From contig NZ_CP083387.1 of assembly GCF_020042345.1 (NCBI RefSeq), forward strand, positions 3,286,001 to 3,350,000: DNA of 64,000 nucleotides, in the 5' to 3' direction. Shown here piece after piece: positions 18,395 through 26,564 of the stretch (the first letter of the stretch is position 1; the number at the start of each line of letters is the position of its first letter). Source of the DNA: Arachidicoccus terrestris (GTDB lineage: Bacteria > Bacteroidota > Bacteroidia > Chitinophagales > Chitinophagaceae). The notes below the pieces were generated by a model. It worked only from the letters and a program-made list of their open reading frames with translations, was not told the DNA's origin and searched no databases. The position numbers were made by a program, and so were the translations under genes.

Positions 18395-19651
18395 TTAAGG
18401 TAGTGTGAGCGTGAAGGAAACAGGTAAATGATCACTTATTATACGGCCGCCGATTAGTGAGCCGGAAAGATTTATAGCAGTACGCCCCAGTAATTGGCTT
18501 GCATAATCCGTTAACGGGAGCTTGTAATCACCGGCCTGAAAGCCCCGCTGGTCAAGTTCAGCATAATGACTTACCGAATCCAAAAGTTTGATTTGGCGAA
18601 TGCGGATCAATTCTGGAATATTTGTCGTCAGTGGACCCGCAAAAGTCACGGCGGCAGGTGCAGGAGGACCTGACCTGAGGAAAAAATTGTCAAAGCCACT
18701 GATCGGCAGTTGTGCTGTGGACTTAAAATCGCGCGGACTAAAAAATTTCGGTGTAACCAGATGTGTGCCATCTTTGATGGCTGGTACTCCACCCAGGTCA
18801 GGGTATGCAACTCCCTCTACGGAGCTGTATCCGGTCCTTTGTGTTGGATCAATGAAATTTACATTAAAATCACCGGTCAGTACATAATTACAGACATTAG
18901 CTGTTGCTGTTGCTCCACCGATCTTATAGCTTATGTTAAGCGGAACTGACGGCGGGCCTGCAAAGAGCGGTTGCGGTGAGACGCCATTTATGGGCGAGAA
19001 ATACCGGAGGGTTTGAAATTGTTGAATGGCCAGATTACTATTTGGTGCAAAATGACAGACAATAACGGGCAGTAATTTGTTTGCTCCGCTGGCAGAAGGA
19101 CACCAGAACATACACAAGGCAGGCTGTCGGGTACCCGGCCAGGTTGGAAGACCAAGCGGCCGGCCAAAGATAGAGACTTTCTGGACATCAGGGTATAATA
19201 GACAGGCTCCTTCAGAGATTTTGATTTTGCCGGCAGCGAAAGTATAGGTGAATTTTCTGAATTCAACATCTGCAAAGGAAGGATAAAATAGGCCGCCGAT
19301 TGTCGACACGTGACCGCCAACGGTTTTATCTATCGGATGAAGCGGTATTGTCTTAGTAGGATCACGGATAAAGAAGGCGTAATATTCCAGGCCGGTATTC
19401 GATGAGAGAATACAGAGCCTGTACTCGCTGACACCATTCTTCAGGCTGAGTGCATACAAAGCTTTAGCAATTGAAGCTGCTACTGCACCGGCCGTTGAAT
19501 TTAAGGTGGTATTTAGTTCAACCAATGCGAATATATCAGGACGGATGGCATAAACCGTTTCTGCAATTCCATCTACGATGTCCTTAAACCCGGATTTGGT
19601 TTTCCCATAATTTTGGATGTTCCAGTTCAATACCTTTACCGTTTGAGCCAT
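18395..19651 (-). CDS. Endonuclease/exonuclease/phosphatase (EEP) fold enzyme
   Basis: First gene of the operon, 418 residues. EEP catalytic motifs are all present: KVLNWNIQNYG near the N-terminus (metal/Asn), DIFALVELNT (catalytic Glu, about residue 43), YVLTGDFNVNF (D-x-N, about 263) and ISDHLPVSFTL (catalytic S-D-H, about 408). It is therefore probably an active Mg-dependent phosphodiesterase: DNase, RNase, phosphoinositide phosphatase or similar. No signal peptide, so cytoplasmic unless exported by another route. Extra loops make it longer than minimal EEP enzymes (~260 residues). It leads the operon, so its level should set that of the system. Confidence 0.85.
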   Translation of the reverse strand: MAQTVKVLNWNIQNYGKTKSGFKDIVDGIAETVYAIRPDIFALVELNTTLNSTAGAVAASIAKALYALSLKNGVSEYRLCILSSNTGLEYYAFFIRDPTKTIPLHPIDKTVGGHVSTIGGLFYPSFADVEFRKFTYTFAAGKIKISEGACLLYPDVQKVSIFGRPLGLPTWPGTRQPALCMFWCPSASGANKLLPVIVCHFAPNSNLAIQQFQTLRYFSPINGVSPQPLFAGPPSVPLNISYKIGGATATANVCNYVLTGDFNVNFIDPTQRTGYSSVEGVAYPDLGGVPAIKDGTHLVTPKFFSPRDFKSTAQLPISGFDNFFLRSGPPAPAAVTFAGPLTTNIPELIRIRQIKLLDSVSHYAELDQRGFQAGDYKLPLTDYASQLLGRTAINLSGSLIGGRIISDHLPVSFTLTLP

Positions 19652-19707
19652 ATTTGCTTAAATTATTAATGAGCAAAATATGTTGGTAAAAAGCCTGCTT
19701 TAAGGTT

Positions 19708-19726
19708 GGTCAGCTATCGGTCAGCT
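19708..19726 (-). promoter_or_regulatory. Direct repeat upstream of the eight-gene operon
   Basis: GGTCAGCT occurs twice (19708-19715 and 19719-19726), 11 bp apart, one helical turn, 57-75 bp upstream of the EEP start codon. Paired direct repeats with this period are typical of tandem activator binding. No regulator gene is adjacent. Confidence 0.35.
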
Positions 19727-19853
19727 CCGTTAATTTCAAAAGTCGAACAGAACACTAAATAATCAAAACGATGACAACCTTTAAAGAATGAATACACCGG
19801 CTGTAAATCGTCTTAAGTGTTGGAGTAAAGTTAAGATATTATATGATAAGAAT

Positions 19854-19861
19854 CAAAATTA
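19854..19861 (-). promoter_or_regulatory. Candidate -7 element of the eight-gene operon
   Basis: On the minus strand it reads TAATTTTG, an exact TAnnTTTG match. No TTG is seen at -33. It would give a leader of about 195 bases containing the GGTCAGCT repeat, which argues either for a second, closer promoter or for an mRNA-level role of the repeat. Confidence 0.3.
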
Positions 19862-19883
19862 ATATATGTGAAAGTAAAAGCCC

Positions 19884-21812
19884 TTATTTTACCGACCTGG
19901 GGCGAGGAAGGGTTGCCTGAATCGAACCGCCGGCCGGTTGATTATATCCAACCGGCTGGAGGCAGGTGATCTTCCCGTCCATGGTGCTGACAATAACGGT
20001 ATGGTCATTTAAAGGTAATATGCCATTAACCAGACCATTGGAAACTTTATATTTCCATAGAACTTTTCCGCTTTGCCGGCTTACTGCTACTACCAGGCCG
20101 GAACCGGTAGGCAGGTAAACGATATTATTCTTTTCCACGATAGGAGTGGGGCAGATTTCATAACCCAGTTGAACGTCCGGGTGCCAGGCTAACTGCATGG
20201 TATCAGACGTAGTTGAGAAACCGCATAATTCCCCTTGCATGGTCTTTGTATAAATTAAAGCACTATCCGAAGACAGCCCCATTGATTCCCTGACTTTCCA
20301 GTCAGGATTTCCTTTGCGCCATATAACGCGGCCGTTTTCAGCATTAAAAACGGTCATGACCCTGTCCGGCGCGACGATAAATATCCGGTTGTTGGCGGCC
20401 ACCGGCCAGCAGGCTGCCGGAGAATACATCCTGTTGCCGGAACCATTATTCCATTTCCAGGCTAATTCTCCGGTGGCGGTATCCAGTGCATAGAAATCAT
20501 TTGCCCAGCAGCCAAAATACACTTTGTTGTTATATAGCAATGGCTTATCCACAACAAACCCCTTGACCTCCGGATAGTCCCATAAAAGCTGCCCGGTATT
20601 CAAATTAAATGCTCTGAAATGGCCGTCGGAGCCACCGATATAAACTTTATCATGGACGATGAGAGGGCAAGCCACGTTCGGCTTTTCTGTTGTATACTTC
20701 CAGACAGGCTGACCTGTCGCCGCGTCCACGCAATAAATATTTTTATCAGTCGATGCCACAACAATTTTGTCATCTCCAACAGCCGGCGTAGAATATATCT
20801 TACCTCCCGTCCGGAAGGTCCACTTAAGGCGACCATGTTTTTTGTCCAGCGCAAATAGTGAGCCGTTGGTATTGGTGGTAATTAACAGATTTTCATAGCT
20901 GATGATGCCCGTTCCGATATCACTTTTGTCCTTATACTGCCAGCGGGTCTTAACCATGGGGTAATCTTCATTGACTGCGTAGGATGGCCGGGGGTAGGAG
21001 GTTGTATCCCTTCCAAAATAATGATCTCTCAACGTAATTGCTGCCCAGGGCGCATCGGTTTTAACACCGGGTATTCTTATGGCAAAAGTAGCTATACTAT
21101 CACGGAAATGAACAATATTATAACCGCCTATGCTGTCTTTTGCCCGAAGCGTAGAGCGTCCGACGATGGCGGGAATACCTTCTGTATTCAGTTTCGCGTT
21201 TCGATGCCAGTGCCCGTCAAGTATCAGTTGAATGTCGTGTTTTTTTAAAAGGTCAATCGCTTCATACCAATTATTTAAACCGGAGTCGAGCGGGTAATGA
21301 TTTAGAAAAACGATTGGCTGTTTTTCATTTTTTACTTCTTTTAAGACCGAGTCAAGCCAGACAATTTCTTCACGGGGTATCTGGCCGGGGCCCATGCGCA
21401 TATTTGGGCCGGAGCCTGTCGCGAGAAACAGATAACCACCATAATTAAAGGCAAAAGTTTCTTTGCCGAAAACTGTCCGGAAACTATTTGCTCCACTCTC
21501 TGACCAATTGGCGTCGTGGTTGCCGGGTATGACATAGTATGGCTTGTTCAGGCTGTCCAGTATTTGCTTGGCCAGTTCCAGTTCGGCGTCTGCCCCAAAC
21601 TCGGTGACATCTCCCGTGTGCACCACAAATTTGAGCGAGGTGTCTGCATTGATATCTTTCACGACCCTTCGCAGGTCTTCTGCACCTGTTGCGCTGCCTA
21701 CATGTGTATCAGAAATAAAAGCGAATTTAAAATCGGTGGCTCTGTTTTGTGCGACCGCCATCCGGGTGCAGAGACATGTCAAAAACAGAACAAATAGTCG
21801 TTTTAAAATCAT
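19884..21812 (-). CDS. Secreted metallophosphoesterase fused to a PQQ-type beta-propeller
   Basis: 642 residues from ATG 21812; upstream in-frame codons lack a signal peptide, whereas this start gives MILKRLFVLFLTCLC...AVAQ, a good one. Residues ~25-240 are a calcineurin-like phosphoesterase with FISDTHVG (D-x-H), HTGDVTEFG, IPGNHDANW, LNHYP and DGHWHRN, so all dinuclear metal ligands are present. Residues ~300-630 are repeated PQQ/BamB-like blades (GSLFALDKKHGRLKWTFRT, IYCVDAATGQPVWKY, FRAFNLNTGQLLWDY, FYALDTATGELAWKWN). It probably acts in the periplasm or outside the cell on phosphate esters or nucleotides, with the propeller as a binding scaffold. It sits alone between the large operon and mod genes. 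Confidence 0.9.
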   Translation of the reverse strand: MILKRLFVLFLTCLCTRMAVAQNRATDFKFAFISDTHVGSATGAEDLRRVVKDINADTSLKFVVHTGDVTEFGADAELELAKQILDSLNKPYYVIPGNHDANWSESGANSFRTVFGKETFAFNYGGYLFLATGSGPNMRMGPGQIPREEIVWLDSVLKEVKNEKQPIVFLNHYPLDSGLNNWYEAIDLLKKHDIQLILDGHWHRNAKLNTEGIPAIVGRSTLRAKDSIGGYNIVHFRDSIATFAIRIPGVKTDAPWAAITLRDHYFGRDTTSYPRPSYAVNEDYPMVKTRWQYKDKSDIGTGIISYENLLITTNTNGSLFALDKKHGRLKWTFRTGGKIYSTPAVGDDKIVVASTDKNIYCVDAATGQPVWKYTTEKPNVACPLIVHDKVYIGGSDGHFRAFNLNTGQLLWDYPEVKGFVVDKPLLYNNKVYFGCWANDFYALDTATGELAWKWNNGSGNRMYSPAACWPVAANNRIFIVAPDRVMTVFNAENGRVIWRKGNPDWKVRESMGLSSDSALIYTKTMQGELCGFSTTSDTMQLAWHPDVQLGYEICPTPIVEKNNIVYLPTGSGLVVAVSRQSGKVLWKYKVSNGLVNGILPLNDHTVIVSTMDGKITCLQPVGYNQPAGGSIQATLPRPRSVK

Positions 21813-22044
21813 CAGGTTAAAATTAATGGTTAGAATCTTATAAAAATAATACCACACTGTAAGGCAGTGTAAGCCTTATTGTTTCTGGTAGCGGATAATG
21901 AGCCTGCCAGACAAAGCTAATCAAATTCCTAAACAGCCGCCGTTTTTTCTAATCTAGGCAATAATGCTGAGTAATGAAGTTATTATCTGTTGTTGCCTGC
22001 TCTTCTACTGCGGTCTGGAGAACCTCTATGTGCTTAAAATAGCA

Positions 22045-22052
22045 TATTTTTG
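22045..22052 (+). promoter_or_regulatory. Candidate -7 element of modABC
   Basis: TATTTTTG matches TAnnTTTG 38 bp before the modA ATG. No TTG lies at the expected -33 distance, so an activator may be needed. Confidence 0.35.
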
Positions 22053-22090
22053 ATTCCGGTTGTTTTAACCGCTACAAAAGAGGAATGATT

Positions 22091-22843
22091 ATGCGTCGGT
22101 TCAAGACTTTAGGAGCTATCTTTGTAATTTTGTTATGTATTGCCAGCGTCAATGGACAGACTTTGCGCATAGCTGTGGCGGCAAACGCCCAATTTGTCAT
22201 GGATTCGTTAAAGACAGCTTTTCAAAAAGATCATCCGGGAAAGATCGATTTGATTGTCAGTTCATCGGGGAAGTTGACGGCACAAATCAAGCATGGTGCG
22301 CCCTATGATATTTTTTTGTCGGCGGACATGAAGTATCCCAGCTCTATTTATGAGGCCGGCGATGCACTGGCGGCCCCTGCGATATATGCGTTTGGTAAAC
22401 TTGTATTATGGACTGCCGGCAAGACGACGCCGGGACTGGATAGACTCCGGTCCTCGACGATAAAAACCATTGCGGTTGCCAACCCTGCCATCGCACCTTA
22501 CGGGGTAGCCGCTATAACCGCGCTTAAGAAAACGGGTATGTTTGAAACCATTAAAGATAAAATTGTTTATGGTGAAAGCATCGCCCAGGTCAATCAATAC
22601 CTATTGAGCGGTGCTGCTGATGTTGCGTTTACGGCGATGTCCGTCGTTAAAAGCCCCGATATGAGCCGGAAAGGGAAATGGATAGAAGTAAAAGCAGACC
22701 TCTATCAACCCATAGCGCAAGGCGTCATCATATTGAAATTTGCCAAACGCAATCATCTTAAGATGGCCCGTGCTTTCTATGATTTTCTTTTTAGCTCTGG
22801 GGGAAGAGCGATCTTTAGATATTTTGGTTACAGAATACATTAA
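22091..22843 (+). CDS. modA: Molybdate ABC transporter, substrate-binding protein
   Basis: Periplasmic binding protein of about 250 residues with signal peptide (MRRFKTLGAIFVILLCIASVNGQ). The mature start TLRIAVAANAQFVMDSL, the SSSGKLTAQIKHGAPYDIFLSAD segment and the AAITALKKTG region are typical of ModA; Ser and Ala residues in these loops bind the oxyanion. The second ATG (22091) is preferred over 22085 because a GAGGA purine stretch sits about 6 bp before it. Followed after 15 bp by modB and then modC, a complete importer. Tungstate is the alternative substrate. Confidence 0.93.
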   Translation: MRRFKTLGAIFVILLCIASVNGQTLRIAVAANAQFVMDSLKTAFQKDHPGKIDLIVSSSGKLTAQIKHGAPYDIFLSADMKYPSSIYEAGDALAAPAIYAFGKLVLWTAGKTTPGLDRLRSSTIKTIAVANPAIAPYGVAAITALKKTGMFETIKDKIVYGESIAQVNQYLLSGAADVAFTAMSVVKSPDMSRKGKWIEVKADLYQPIAQGVIILKFAKRNHLKMARAFYDFLFSSGGRAIFRYFGYRIH

Positions 22844-22858
22844 ACAAATCAGCGCTTT

Positions 22859-23539
22859 ATGGCATTCAACTTCCAACCGCTTATTTTGAGCCTTGAACTG
22901 TCACTGATCACTACAGTGCTGTTGTTGGTTGTTGGCATTCCGATCGCCTCCTTTTTGGCCTTCAGATCTTTCAGAGGTAAATCGGTTATCGAAGCGATGG
23001 TCAGCTTACCGTTAGTATTACCGCCTTCTGTGCTCGGTTTTTATCTTTTGGTCACCTTTAGCCCTCATCATTTTGTTGGCGCTTTTTTTCAGGAGTATTT
23101 TGATTTGCGATTGGTTTTCTCATTTCCGGGGTTGGTTCTTGGATCTCTTATTTACAGTCTTCCCTTTATGATTCATCCATTACAGGCCGGCTTGCAGGGA
23201 TTACCTCCCAGCTTCAGAGAAGCTTCATATGTTCTCGGCAGGTCGAAAAAGCAGACACTTTTCAAAGTCCTTCTTCCCAATATTAAACCGGCGCTGCTAA
23301 CGGGAATGGTACTGACTTTTGCACACACACTTGGAGAGTTTGGTGTGGTGCTGATGATTGGCGGAAATATTGACGGCTCTACCAAAGTCGCCTCGATCGC
23401 AATTTATGACTCCGTTGAGTCCCTGGACTTCCACACAGCTCATATTTACTCCATTGTATTGATTGTTATTTCATTTGTTATTTTGCTGTTTGCCTATGGA
23501 TTGAATAAAAAGCTTTTTAATTCCCGTATAAACTTATGA
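22859..23539 (+). CDS. modB: Molybdate ABC transporter, permease
   Basis: 226 residues with about five hydrophobic helices. The EAA-type loop that docks to the ATPase is visible as SFREASYVLGRSKKQTLFKV followed by LLPNIKPALLTG. VSLPLVLPPSVLGFYLL and FAHTLGEFGVVLMIGGNI are characteristic of ModB. It forms the inner-membrane channel for molybdate delivered by ModA. Its stop overlaps the modC start by 4 bp (ATGA). Confidence 0.95.
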   Translation: MAFNFQPLILSLELSLITTVLLLVVGIPIASFLAFRSFRGKSVIEAMVSLPLVLPPSVLGFYLLVTFSPHHFVGAFFQEYFDLRLVFSFPGLVLGSLIYSLPFMIHPLQAGLQGLPPSFREASYVLGRSKKQTLFKVLLPNIKPALLTGMVLTFAHTLGEFGVVLMIGGNIDGSTKVASIAIYDSVESLDFHTAHIYSIVLIVISFVILLFAYGLNKKLFNSRINL

Positions 23540-24378
23540 TCAAGATTTCCCTGCAGAAGCAGTTGAATATGGCCCAGGGCAGCAAAATGTTTACAGCTGA
23601 TATAGAGATCAAATCCGGTGAGTTTGTTGTCATTTTCGGTAAGTCAGGAACGGGAAAAACAAGCCTGCTGAGAATGATCGCCGGCTTAATGAAGCCTGAT
23701 CAGGGACATATAGCAGTGGATAATGTAGTGTGGTTTGACGCTAGAAATAAGGTTCACCTGCCGATTCAAAAAAGAAATATTGGCTTTGTTTTTCAGGATT
23801 TGGCCCTTTTTCCCAACATGTCCGTGATGGATAATCTGATATTCGCGGCAGGCAAGAATAAAGATGAAGCCTATCTGGACCGTCTGCTTTTGATGACGGA
23901 AATGAAAGCGTTGTCAGCCAGAATGCCTCAAACTTTATCGGGTGGACAGCAGCAGCGGGTGGCGTTGATGAGGGCTTTGGCAAGAAAGCCCGGGCTACTG
24001 TTGCTGGATGAACCATTTTCATCTCTGGATGAACAGATGGGGTATCAATTAAGGAAAGAATTAAGAAGCCTCCATCAGCAGTTGCACTTAACGACTATAT
24101 TGGTATCCCATGACCTTATTGATATTAACGGGAATGCGGATAAAGTTGTTGAAATAGAGAATGGACGGACCATCCCCATGAAGACTATTGCGTGTAGATA
24201 CAGCGGTAAGATAAAACGCATTTATGCATATGGATCTGGATTTATGGCGGAAATAGCCCTGGATAATGAGATCCTGAAAATGCCCATAGACGAATTGACC
24301 GCGAGCAAGTTGAAAGAAGGCTCGACCCTCTCTATCGCGTATGGTAATGGCCATGTTCATATATTTCCTCATTTCTGA
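23536..24378 (+). CDS. modC: Molybdate ABC transporter, ATPase
   Basis: 280 residues. Walker A GKSGTGKTS, Q-loop in GFVFQDLALFPNM, signature LSGGQQQRVALMRALARKP, Walker B LLLLDEPFSSLDE and H-loop VSHDL are all intact. The C-terminal ~60 residues (YAYGSGFMAEIALDNEI and onward) look like a single TOBE-like domain, shorter than the MOP pair of E. coli ModC, so molybdate feedback inhibition may differ. It energises ModB. No ModE regulator gene or Moco-riboswitch-like element is visible nearby. Confidence 0.93.
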   Translation: MIKISLQKQLNMAQGSKMFTADIEIKSGEFVVIFGKSGTGKTSLLRMIAGLMKPDQGHIAVDNVVWFDARNKVHLPIQKRNIGFVFQDLALFPNMSVMDNLIFAAGKNKDEAYLDRLLLMTEMKALSARMPQTLSGGQQQRVALMRALARKPGLLLLDEPFSSLDEQMGYQLRKELRSLHQQLHLTTILVSHDLIDINGNADKVVEIENGRTIPMKTIACRYSGKIKRIYAYGSGFMAEIALDNEILKMPIDELTASKLKEGSTLSIAYGNGHVHIFPHF

Positions 24379-24502
24379 AAATAATGAACTTGTTTTAATC
24401 ATGGTATTTGTCGTTTAAGGGCACAAATTGCTATATAACGGCATTCTGACATTTATTTGTATCTTAGTGGAGCGTTATATTTCAATCATTAAAAACTAAT
24501 CT

Positions 24503-26023
24503 ATGAATTTCAGCGACCGTCTAGCGGGTTTGTCAGGCCAACCGGATATTATTATGATTATTACCGATCAGGAAAGGGCGACGCAGCATTTTCCTGAAAA
24601 CTGGGAAAAAGAGCATCTTACATCTCTCACGTTTTTAAAGGAAAACGGATTTAGTTTCGACCGGGCTTTCTGTAATACATGTATGTGTTCTCCCAGCAGA
24701 TCGACCCTGCTGACCGGACTTTATCCCGCGCAGCATCATGTAACGCAAACACTAACCAGTGGAGGAAAATACTCTTCGGGAGAGGTGACACTGGATAATA
24801 CCTTGCCTAACGTTGCCCGGATGTTGGTTGACGCCGGATATGACGTACATTATCGAGGGAAATGGCATATCAGCAAAGGAGAGGACGGCGGCGGGCCCGC
24901 ACCATCGGATATCGCTCTCTATGGGTTCAGGGGCTGGAAAGCGCCCGATGCCGGAGAGGATACCGCTCCGGAGAACTTCGGAGGTGGATTTGCGAACCAT
25001 GACGGTGCATATATACAAGAAGGAATTGAATTTTTGCAAAATGTAAAGCGCCTGAGAGCTCAAGGCAAAAGCAAGCCGTACTGCCTTATCCTTTCTTTGG
25101 TGAACCCACATGATGTGCTCTGTTATCCCAGAGGTTTCCATTATGGATATAGTGATACATTCCTCGAAGGACCTATTATGCTACCAGAGACCGTAAATGA
25201 AGACTTGGTGGCCAATGGAAAGCCTTCCGCGCAGGCACAGGTAAAAACGACAGCCGGCATTAGCCTGGGAAGGCTTAATACAGCGGAGAAGCAAACCAAT
25301 TATCTTAATTTCTACGCTAATCTGCTACGCCAGGTCGATAAGGAAATAGGTTATTTTATTGATGAATTGTATAAAGAGGACGGTGCCCCTAAGCTGGCTG
25401 ATCAGGCAGTGGTTATCCGACTGGCTGATCACGGGGAAATGGGCATGACGCATGGAGGTATGCGACAAAAAGCATTTGTTGCTTATGAGGAAGCGATAAG
25501 GATTCCTATGGTGTTTTCCAATCCAATTCTTTTTCCTAAGGACACGGCTTATAAATCTACCCGGAACCTGGCATCTTTGATAGATATTATGCCCACTATT
25601 GCAGACATCGCTGGCGTAAAGCCTCCGGAAGGCGTTCGAGGTGTCAGCCTTTTGCCTTTATTGAATGAAGATAAGCCGGTACAGGATGCCGTGTTGTTCA
25701 CCTTCGATGACACCAAGGCCAGCGCTGCTGACAAAGCCAGTGTTGTTAAGGCTGCAAATCGCATTCGCTGTGTCCGGACCAACGACTGGAAATATACAAA
25801 ATACTTTGATGCATTGGGCGGCTACCCTGAAGAGTTTGAGTTATATGATTTGCGCCAGGAAAATGCTTTAGAATACGAAAACCTGGCTAATGACCCTAAA
25901 TATACGGAAGTCAGGTTAAAAATGGCTGCACTACTGGACGAACAGGTACAGCAAAAGCTGTCAGTAGATGTGGAAGCCTTTGACGAAGGAAAGTTTACAA
26001 GGTGGTTTGAGCGACCTCAGTAA
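24503..26023 (+). CDS. Type I sulfatase (formylglycine-dependent)
   Basis: 506 residues of the alkaline phosphatase/sulfatase superfamily. The maturation motif C-S-P-S-R occurs in CMCSPSRSTLLTGLYPAQHH, so Cys would be oxidised to formylglycine. Metal ligands are visible in IIMIITDQERATQ and RLADHGEMGMTHGG. The C-terminal part (FELYDLRQENALEYENLAND) is the usual sulfatase tail. Unlike most Bacteroidota sulfatases it has no signal peptide, suggesting a cytoplasmic substrate (choline sulfate or a small imported sulfate ester) rather than a host or algal polysaccharide. Neither a maturase nor a polysaccharide locus is adjacent. Confidence 0.9.
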   Translation: MNFSDRLAGLSGQPDIIMIITDQERATQHFPENWEKEHLTSLTFLKENGFSFDRAFCNTCMCSPSRSTLLTGLYPAQHHVTQTLTSGGKYSSGEVTLDNTLPNVARMLVDAGYDVHYRGKWHISKGEDGGGPAPSDIALYGFRGWKAPDAGEDTAPENFGGGFANHDGAYIQEGIEFLQNVKRLRAQGKSKPYCLILSLVNPHDVLCYPRGFHYGYSDTFLEGPIMLPETVNEDLVANGKPSAQAQVKTTAGISLGRLNTAEKQTNYLNFYANLLRQVDKEIGYFIDELYKEDGAPKLADQAVVIRLADHGEMGMTHGGMRQKAFVAYEEAIRIPMVFSNPILFPKDTAYKSTRNLASLIDIMPTIADIAGVKPPEGVRGVSLLPLLNEDKPVQDAVLFTFDDTKASAADKASVVKAANRIRCVRTNDWKYTKYFDALGGYPEEFELYDLRQENALEYENLANDPKYTEVRLKMAALLDEQVQQKLSVDVEAFDEGKFTRWFERPQ

Positions 26024-26090
26024 GGCAGATCTTTGACACAGACCAATAGAAGTATTCCTTGCTTTTTTTAATTCATAAACCGGGCATCTA

Positions 26091-26432
26091 ATGGCATACG
26101 ACTTGAAACTTGCGGACAGGGTACGTGCGTATTTAGTATCGTTTCCCGGCCTGAAAATTAATGAGAAGGAAATGTTCGGCGGACTTGCTTTTTTAGTGAA
26201 CGGGAAAATGTGTATTAATGTCAGCGGGGACAATTTGATGTGCCGTTTCGATCCGACACAGACTGAAGCGCTGTCAGGAAAATTGGGGTTTCTTCCCATG
26301 ATAATGAAAGGTAAGCAATATTATGGCTATTGTTATGTTGAACCGGAGGGGATTAAAATGAAAAGAGATTTTGAATTTTGGATACAACTCTGTCTGGACT
26401 TCAATAGCGATGCTAAATCCTCCAAAAAATAA
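26091..26432 (+). CDS. TfoX N-terminal domain protein
   Basis: 113 residues, single TfoX/Sxy N-terminal domain: EKEMFGGLAFLVNGKMCINV, LMCRFDP, KGKQYYGYCYVEPEGI. These short proteins lack the C-terminal helical domain of the competence regulator Sxy and have no established role. A basic tail (SDAKSSKK) ends it. It lies 67 bp after the sulfatase, possibly in the same transcript. Confidence 0.88.
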   Translation: MAYDLKLADRVRAYLVSFPGLKINEKEMFGGLAFLVNGKMCINVSGDNLMCRFDPTQTEALSGKLGFLPMIMKGKQYYGYCYVEPEGIKMKRDFEFWIQLCLDFNSDAKSSKK

Positions 26433-26564
26433 TTGGAGAACGATAACAGACTATCGCTTTATAGATATGGCTGTACGTCTAGCGTAGAGGTCTCTCACAG
26501 GTTGAATTTGAATATTACATATTTTAAACCCGGATTTTGTATTGAACACTTGAAAAAAATAAGC

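Noticed and set aside
3589-19651. Prophage or contractile injection system, because of the tail-collar domains
   Set aside because: No sheath, tube, spike, baseplate, terminase, portal, AAA+ loading ATPase or integrase gene is present, and the collar-bearing proteins are the only phage-like parts.
21858-22084. Molybdenum-cofactor riboswitch upstream of modABC
   Set aside because: I could not find the paired elements of that RNA; a covariance-model search would settle it.
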